Below, piece after piece: positions 59,459 to 64,000 of a stretch of 64,000 bases of DNA. The position numbers and the translations under genes are program-made. The stretch is from Gemmobacter caeni (lineage in GTDB: Bacteria; Pseudomonadota; Alphaproteobacteria; Rhodobacterales; Rhodobacteraceae). Where the stretch lies: the NCBI RefSeq assembly GCF_003054195.1, contig NZ_QBKP01000003.1:248001-312000 (forward strand). Reading direction: 5' to 3'. The notes under the pieces were generated by a model. That model did not search any database, had not been told where the DNA came from, and saw nothing but the letters and a program-made list of their open reading frames with translations. Position 1 is the stretch's first letter. Each line of letters opens with the position of its first letter.

Positions 59459-62305
59459 TCAGCGGTTCACCGACCACCAGCCGCTGCGCTTGGGCCGGTC
59501 GTCGTCGGCTTCGGGCGCCTCTGCCTCGGCCGGGTCCGCCTGAACGGCGGCAGCGGTTTCCAGCGCGCCGGGATCGGCTTGCAGCGCGGGGTGCTCTGGT
59601 GCGGCGACCGGCGCCGGTTCGGTTTGAGCCGGTTCGCTCGTCACCGCCACGGCGGCGACGGGGATTGCGGCAGCGGCGGCTTCTGCGACAACCGGAGCTT
59701 CGGTCTGCGGCGCTTCGGCAACCACGGGCTCTTCCGCGGTTGCGGCCTTGGCCTTTGCCTTGGCGCTGCTGCTGCGCGAGCCAGTGCTGCGGGGCTTGGC
59801 GGCGGGTTTGGTCTTGACGGGTTCGTCCGCCTCGGCCGGTGCCGCAGCCTCGCCCTCTGAGGGCACTTCCGCTTCGGCAGCCTTGGCCTTGGACTTGCTG
59901 CGCGAGGTGGTGGTCTTCTTCGCAGCAGGCTTCGCCTCGCCGTCCTTCGCTGGGGCCTTGCGGCTCCGCGTGGTCTTGGGCTTCTGCGGTGCAGCCTCGG
60001 CCGGGGTCTCTGCGGCAACGGTTTCGGCAGCTTCGGTTGCCTCTGCGGCCACGGGGGCAGGAGCTTCAGCCGGAGCTTCCGGCGTCTCGGTCAGCGGCTC
60101 GGGTTGCGAAGCGGCAGCTTCGTCCTCAGCACCTTCCTCGTCTGCGCCTTCATCGGCGGCGTCGTCCCCGGCTTCTGCCTCGGACCCGCCTTCCTTGTAC
60201 TTGGAGCCACCCCGACGGCGCGAACGGCGGCGGCGCTTCTTCTTCGAGCCACCCTCGCCATTCCCTGCGCCTTCTTCCCGCGCCTCGGTCTCGGCTTCGG
60301 CTTCCGCCTCGTCCAGATCCTCGTCCAGCGGCAGTTCCGGATCGTCCTCGTCCTCATCCACCGGGGCGCCCATCAGTGCGGCATTACCCGAGATCACCGA
60401 AGACGGTTCGGGCACCATGCGGGTGGCGGTTTTGAACTTTTCGATGCTGTAATCGGGCGAGATCAGATGCGGGTCGGCCTCCAGCCGGACCGCCATGCCA
60501 TAGCGCGCCTCGATCAGCGCGATATGTTCGCGCTTGTGGTTGATCAGATAGTTGATCACCGCGACCGGCGCCTTCAGCAGCACCTCGCGGCTGCGCTTGC
60601 GGGTGCCTTCTTCCTCCAGCGCGCGCAGGATGGTCAGCGCGAGGCTGTCGTCAGACCGGATCAGGCCGGTGCCGTGGCAATGAGCGCAGGGCTGGGTCGT
60701 CGATTCCAGCATGCCGGGGCGCAGGCGCTGGCGGCTCATCTCCATCAGGCCGAAGCCCGAGATGCGACCGACCTGAATGCGCGCGCGGTCGGTTTTCAGC
60801 TTGTCTTTCAGGCGCTTCTCGACCGCGACATTGTTGCGCCGCTCTTCCATGTCGATGAAGTCGATCACGATGAGGCCCGCAAGGTCGCGCAGCCGGAGCT
60901 GGCGCGCCACTTCGTCCGCCGCCTCAAGGTTGGTCTTGAGCGCCGTATCCTCGATCGAGCCTTCCTTGGTGGCCCGGCCCGAGTTCACGTCGATCGCCAC
61001 CAGCGCCTCGGTGACGCCAATCACGATATAGCCGCCGGATTTCAGCTGTACGACCGGGTTGAACATGCCCGAAAGGTAGCTTTCCACCTGAAAGCGCGCG
61101 AACAGCGGCATCTGATCGGTATAGCGCTGCACCACCCGCGCATGGGCAGGCATGATCATGCGCATGAAATCCTTGGCGGTGCGGTAGCCGGTTTCGCCCT
61201 CGACCAGGATTTCCTCGATCTCGCGGTTATAGAGGTCGCGGATCGAGCGTTTGATCAGATCGCCTTCCTCGTAGATCGGGGCGGGGGCGATGGATTTCAG
61301 CGTCAACTCGCGGACCTGTTCCCACAGGCGCATGAGATATTCGTAATCGCGGCGGATTTCCGGCTTGGTGCGCTTGGCCCCCGCCGTGCGGATGATCAGG
61401 CCGGCGCCTTCCGGCACCTCCATCTCGCCTGCGATTTCCTTCAGCTTCTTGCGGTCGGCGGCATTGGTGATCTTGCGGCTGATGCCACCGCCACGCGCGG
61501 TATTGGGCATGAGCACGCAATAGCGGCCCGCGAGGCTGAGGTAGGTGGTCAGCGCGGCGCCCTTGTTGCCGCGTTCTTCCTTCACCACCTGCACCAGCAT
61601 GATCTGGCGCACCTTGATGACTTCCTGGATCTTGTAGCGGCGCTGGCGCGGTTTACGCGGCGCGCGGATTTCTTCGGTCACGTCTTCTTCGGCAACCGAT
61701 TCAATCTCGTCATCGACGGGGGCTTCGGCCTCGTCCTCGGCGGCGGTCTCGGTCTCCGCGCTGTCGGTTTCGGGGGCGGTGTCAAAGGTGGGTTGGTCAT
61801 CCGCTTCGCGGCTTTCAGCGGCAACGGGTTCCGCTGCGCTGAACAGTGCATCCGCGCCGGTTTCCTCGCCCAGATCGACGACATCCATGCCCGTGATCTG
61901 CGGGGCCTCGGCATGCACAACGGCATCAGCCACAGCGGCTTCGGCTTTCGGGGCAGGGCGTTTGTGCGAGGACGGCCGCTTGCGGCTGCGGTTCTCTTCC
62001 TCTTCCTCGGCGCGGGCGAGGGCGCGCTCTTCCTCGATCAGCGCCTTCCGGTCTGCGACGGGGATCTGATAGTAATCGGGGTGAATTTCGGCGAAAGCCA
62101 GAAATCCGTGGCGGTTGCCGCCGTAATCGACGAAAGCCGCCTGAAGCGAGGGTTCCACCCGCGTGACTTTCGCGAGGTAGATGTTTCCCTGAAGCTGACG
62201 CTTGTTTACCGTCTCAAAGTCGAATTCCTCGACCTTGTTTCCGTCCACCACGACAACCCGGGTCTCCTCCGGGTGCGTGGCGTCGATGAGCATTTTCTTG
62301 GCCAT
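59459..62305 (-). CDS. rne: Ribonuclease E
   Basis: 948 residues. S1 domain from about 36 (GNIYLAKVTRVEPSLQAAFVDYG) is interrupted by an acidic, low-complexity insert of about 125 residues (92-218), as in other alphaproteobacteria. Catalytic aspartates are in AIDVNSGR (D439) and VIDFIDM (D482), and the zinc link is C540-x2-C543 in CAHCHGTG. After about residue 650 comes an alanine/glutamate/lysine-rich disordered C-terminal scaffold. It degrades and processes RNA and organises the degradosome. Start: MAKKMLIDATHPEE; an ATG six codons upstream with GGAGGGG is an alternative. A 434-base gap lies upstream. Confidence 0.95.
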   Translation of the reverse strand: MAKKMLIDATHPEETRVVVVDGNKVEEFDFETVNKRQLQGNIYLAKVTRVEPSLQAAFVDYGGNRHGFLAFAEIHPDYYQIPVADRKALIEEERALARAEEEEENRSRKRPSSHKRPAPKAEAAVADAVVHAEAPQITGMDVVDLGEETGADALFSAAEPVAAESREADDQPTFDTAPETDSAETETAAEDEAEAPVDDEIESVAEEDVTEEIRAPRKPRQRRYKIQEVIKVRQIMLVQVVKEERGNKGAALTTYLSLAGRYCVLMPNTARGGGISRKITNAADRKKLKEIAGEMEVPEGAGLIIRTAGAKRTKPEIRRDYEYLMRLWEQVRELTLKSIAPAPIYEEGDLIKRSIRDLYNREIEEILVEGETGYRTAKDFMRMIMPAHARVVQRYTDQMPLFARFQVESYLSGMFNPVVQLKSGGYIVIGVTEALVAIDVNSGRATKEGSIEDTALKTNLEAADEVARQLRLRDLAGLIVIDFIDMEERRNNVAVEKRLKDKLKTDRARIQVGRISGFGLMEMSRQRLRPGMLESTTQPCAHCHGTGLIRSDDSLALTILRALEEEGTRKRSREVLLKAPVAVINYLINHKREHIALIEARYGMAVRLEADPHLISPDYSIEKFKTATRMVPEPSSVISGNAALMGAPVDEDEDDPELPLDEDLDEAEAEAETEAREEGAGNGEGGSKKKRRRRSRRRGGSKYKEGGSEAEAGDDAADEGADEEGAEDEAAASQPEPLTETPEAPAEAPAPVAAEATEAAETVAAETPAEAAPQKPKTTRSRKAPAKDGEAKPAAKKTTTSRSKSKAKAAEAEVPSEGEAAAPAEADEPVKTKPAAKPRSTGSRSSSAKAKAKAATAEEPVVAEAPQTEAPVVAEAAAAAIPVAAVAVTSEPAQTEPAPVAAPEHPALQADPGALETAAAVQADPAEAEAPEADDDRPKRSGWWSVNR

Positions 62306-62739
62306 GGTGTTCCATTGCGCCATGGCCCGTCCACCCCTCCGTCGGGGGTACCGTGGAAGATGCGGGCGGGCAGATGGCGGCTTGTAAGGGCGTGGCTGCG
62401 GCATGCGCAGGCCGCAGGCAGGCGCGAAAGCCCCCCGTCGGTCATCAGTGCATCAGGCGCGCGGCTCATCGCGGTTCGTAGTCCCGGGTGACGAAGCACC
62501 CAAATGATGCGCCGGGCACCAGGGCGACCGGCGAATTGGCGGCCTTTCGGCCAGTGATTTCTGCGGGGATCAGCGCTGTCGGACCCTTGGCCCCACCCGC
62601 GCTTCCGGCAGCGAAACTGGTTTGCGGGGCTTCGCATGTAACGAAATGGCACCCGTCGCGTGACAATAAGGGGAGGTGCCCTCAAAATACAATGGCAAAA
62701 TTGCCGGGGATTCGATCCGGGCGACAGCGGGGGTGGACG
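62306..62739. promoter_or_regulatory. Divergent intergenic region rne / RTX protein
   Basis: 434 bases with no convincing gene. The frames that cross it are extensions of the two flanking genes without protein-like features. A long rne leader is expected because rne mRNAs of other bacteria regulate their own decay through the 5' region; I could not define a specific structure. GGGGAGG at about 62670-62676 is too far from either RTX start candidate to be decisive. Confidence 0.4.
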
Positions 62740-63711
62740 ATGGTGCAACTGTTCGTGGCGGGGGATCAGGTGGTCGCCAACAATGGCCATTTGCAGATCC
62801 TGCGCCGTCTGGCGGGGGAATGGGTGGAAATCGAGGTGCAGCCGCAGGGGTTTCTGGCCTGGGGCAACTGGGATTTCCGGCCGGCAGGACAGCCGCACAA
62901 CCTGCCGGAAGAGGGCGAGCTTTATGGGCGTTTGCCCTTGCCGTTGCGCCCCGCGCAGGATGGCGCGCATGTCTGGGAACTGCTGGTCAGGCTGCGCGAT
63001 GCGCTGGCTGAAAGTGGCGCGGGGACCGATTTCATCCTGACCGAACAGAACAGCAATTCCTACATTCGGACGCTGCTATACATCATCGGGGACGGGCGCG
63101 ACTGGTCGGCGAAGTTCGGGGACGTGGGGCTGACCGCCTTTCCGGGCTTTGCCCGTAACGTGCTGTTCGGGGTGGAGGTTGACGGCGAGTGGCAGCGTGG
63201 CCTGTCGCTGGATGTGACCGGGACTGTCGGGAATGATGTGATTCGTGCCGGATTGGCGCGGGACCGGCTGTCAGGCGCGGCGGGGAACGATACGCTGGTC
63301 GGCTCGGGCGGGGCCGATACGCTGTCGGGCGGGGCTGGGGCGGATGTGCTGCGTGCCGGGCGCGGAGCGGATGTGGTGACGGGGGGCGCCGGGGCGGATC
63401 TGATCGGCCTTGGCCGCGACGTTGCGCGCGATACCGTGGTGCTGCGTGCGGTGTCGGACAGTGCGACAGGGGCGGCGGACAGTCTGAGCGGCTTCGACCC
63501 TTCCCGCGACGTCATCGACCTGCGCCGGATCGACGCTGACGCCGACCTGCCAGGCAATCAGCCTTTGCATTTCGGGCCCGGCGCCGTCTGGTTCGATACC
63601 GATGGCGCCGATACCCTGCTGCGGGCCGATGTCACTGGCGACGGAGCGGCGGATCTGGAAATCCGCCTGCTTGCCGTCACCGGGCTGAGTGCTGACAATC
63701 TTCTGCTGTAA
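62740..63711 (+). CDS. Small RTX-repeat (calcium-binding) protein
   Basis: 323 residues. The first 150 residues contain an unknown domain with DFILTEQNSNSYIRTLLYIIGDGRDW in pieces. RTX nonapeptides GGxGxDxLx occupy about 163-225 (GTVGNDVIRAG, GAAGNDTLVGSG, GGAGADVLRAG, GRGADVVTGG, GGAGADLIGLG). A C-terminal aspartate-rich domain (DSLSGFDPSRDVIDLRRI) is typical for type I secretion substrates. No signal peptide is seen, as expected for such proteins. The ATG with GGGGGTGG in front is chosen; an ATG 16 codons upstream is possible. No type I secretion genes are nearby. Confidence 0.8.
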   Translation: MVQLFVAGDQVVANNGHLQILRRLAGEWVEIEVQPQGFLAWGNWDFRPAGQPHNLPEEGELYGRLPLPLRPAQDGAHVWELLVRLRDALAESGAGTDFILTEQNSNSYIRTLLYIIGDGRDWSAKFGDVGLTAFPGFARNVLFGVEVDGEWQRGLSLDVTGTVGNDVIRAGLARDRLSGAAGNDTLVGSGGADTLSGGAGADVLRAGRGADVVTGGAGADLIGLGRDVARDTVVLRAVSDSATGAADSLSGFDPSRDVIDLRRIDADADLPGNQPLHFGPGAVWFDTDGADTLLRADVTGDGAADLEIRLLAVTGLSADNLLL

Positions 63712-63714
63712 CGC

Positions 63715-64000
63715 TCAGGTATAATCCGAGCGCTGAAGCCCGTATTTCGCCATTTTCTCGTTCAGGGTGCGGCGCGGCAGGCAGAGTTCCTCCATCACCG
63801 CGACAATGCTGCCCTTGTGGCGACGCATGGTGTTGTCGATCAGCATCCGCTCGAAAGCATCCACATATTCCTTCAGCGGCTTGCCCTCTGTGGTCATCGC
63901 CGGGCCTGCCGCCTCGTTATCCGCCATCAGAAGCGAGGCGATGGAGCCGGAGCCGCGCCGGTTTTGCAGCACCGCCCGTTCTGCGATGTTCACCAGTTGG
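63715..64000 (-). CDS. DctD-like sigma-54 dependent response regulator, C-terminal part
   Basis: The frame stays open to the window edge, so the 5' part lies beyond base 64000. The visible 94 residues begin QLVNIAERAVL, the end of a sigma-54 AAA+ domain (usually NVRELxNxAERAVL), followed by a linker and a Fis-type helix-turn-helix (RHKGSIVAVMEELCLPRRTLNEKMAKYGL). This layout and the C-terminus match C4-dicarboxylate regulator DctD. It converges on the RTX gene with a 3-base gap. The sensor DctB gene would be expected just outside. Confidence 0.8.
   Translation of the reverse strand, partial: QLVNIAERAVLQNRRGSGSIASLLMADNEAAGPAMTTEGKPLKEYVDAFERMLIDNTMRRHKGSIVAVMEELCLPRRTLNEKMAKYGLQRSDYT

Noticed and set aside
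60104-62491. 795-codon open frame on the plus strand opposite rne
   Set aside because: It mirrors the rne coding sequence exactly and has no recognisable motif, while rne has S1, DNase I-like and zinc-link motifs.
1-64000. CRISPR array, prophage, insertion sequence or integron
   Set aside because: No regularly spaced direct repeats, transposase, phage structural or integrase genes were found in reading both strands.

Overview
This is a GC-rich stretch of an alphaproteobacterial chromosome, most probably a member of the Rhodobacterales (Rhodobacter/Paracoccus/Gemmobacter-like). The evidence is an Irr-type Fur regulator beside an RpoH-I-type sigma-32, the phospholipid operon psd-pssA-pmtA, the order murB-ddl-ftsQ-ftsA-ftsZ-lpxC-bamD-recN, the F1-ATPase zeta inhibitor found in Paracoccus-like bacteria, and a standalone corrinoid protein with a separate homocysteine methyltransferase. 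There is no sign of prophage, insertion sequence, CRISPR array or rRNA. The DNA looks like conserved core chromosome with a few accessory blocks. Both ends cut through genes: an MFS exporter on the left and a DctD-like sigma-54 activator on the right.

Layout. 1-5.9 kb: MFS remnant, irr, rpoH, a small membrane protein, the phosphatidylethanolamine/phosphatidylcholine operon and a Gfo/Idh/MocA oxidoreductase. 6-14 kb: quinone oxidoreductase and XRE regulator around a palindrome-rich divergent promoter region, a HisN-like phosphatase, 8-oxoguanine deaminase, an RraB-like protein, guanine deaminase, mgtE and 5-formyl-THF cyclo-ligase. 14-26 kb: a minus-strand Tad/Flp pilus locus (flp, flp-like, cpaB, cpaC, OmpA lipoprotein, cpaE, cpaF, tadB, tadC, two TPR lipoproteins, cpaA), followed by an AAA+ ATPase. 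26-30.6 kb: lytic transglycosylase, two GNAT acetyltransferases, succinyl-CoA:3-ketoacid CoA-transferase, tRNA-Leu(UAA) and an SDR. 30.6-37.8 kb: a catabolic block with a TRAP transporter, a MarR regulator, and a Rieske oxygenase (reductase, alpha, beta) with an SDR dehydrogenase. Near-identical palindromic operators precede both transcription units. 37.8-47.7 kb: division and cell-envelope cluster. 47.7-55.5 kb: small DUF protein, FAD-linked dehydrogenase, the corrinoid/homocysteine methyltransferase group, zeta subunit, purC and purS. 55.5-64 kb: a cytochrome P450 with a membrane-bound alpha/beta hydrolase, ccdA, tusA-like gene, rne, an RTX-repeat protein and the dctD 3' part.

How the parts fit. 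Psd, PssA and PmtA make PE and methylate it towards phosphatidylcholine. The Tad genes encode pilins, prepilin peptidase, secretin, ATPases and inner-membrane platform; TadE/F/G pseudopilins and CpaD are not in this locus. The oxygenase block looks like a self-contained uptake-and-oxidation unit for an unidentified organic acid, controlled by its own MarR protein. The corrinoid protein, DUF1638 protein and Bmt-like protein fit a split cobalamin-dependent methionine synthase. RNase E and an RraB-family protein, a possible RNase E modulator, lie in the same window but not adjacent.

Limits. All functions are read from sequence motifs and gene order by eye. No database search, promoter mapping or structure prediction was run. 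Start codons were chosen from visible ribosome binding sites and family N-termini, and several remain ambiguous.
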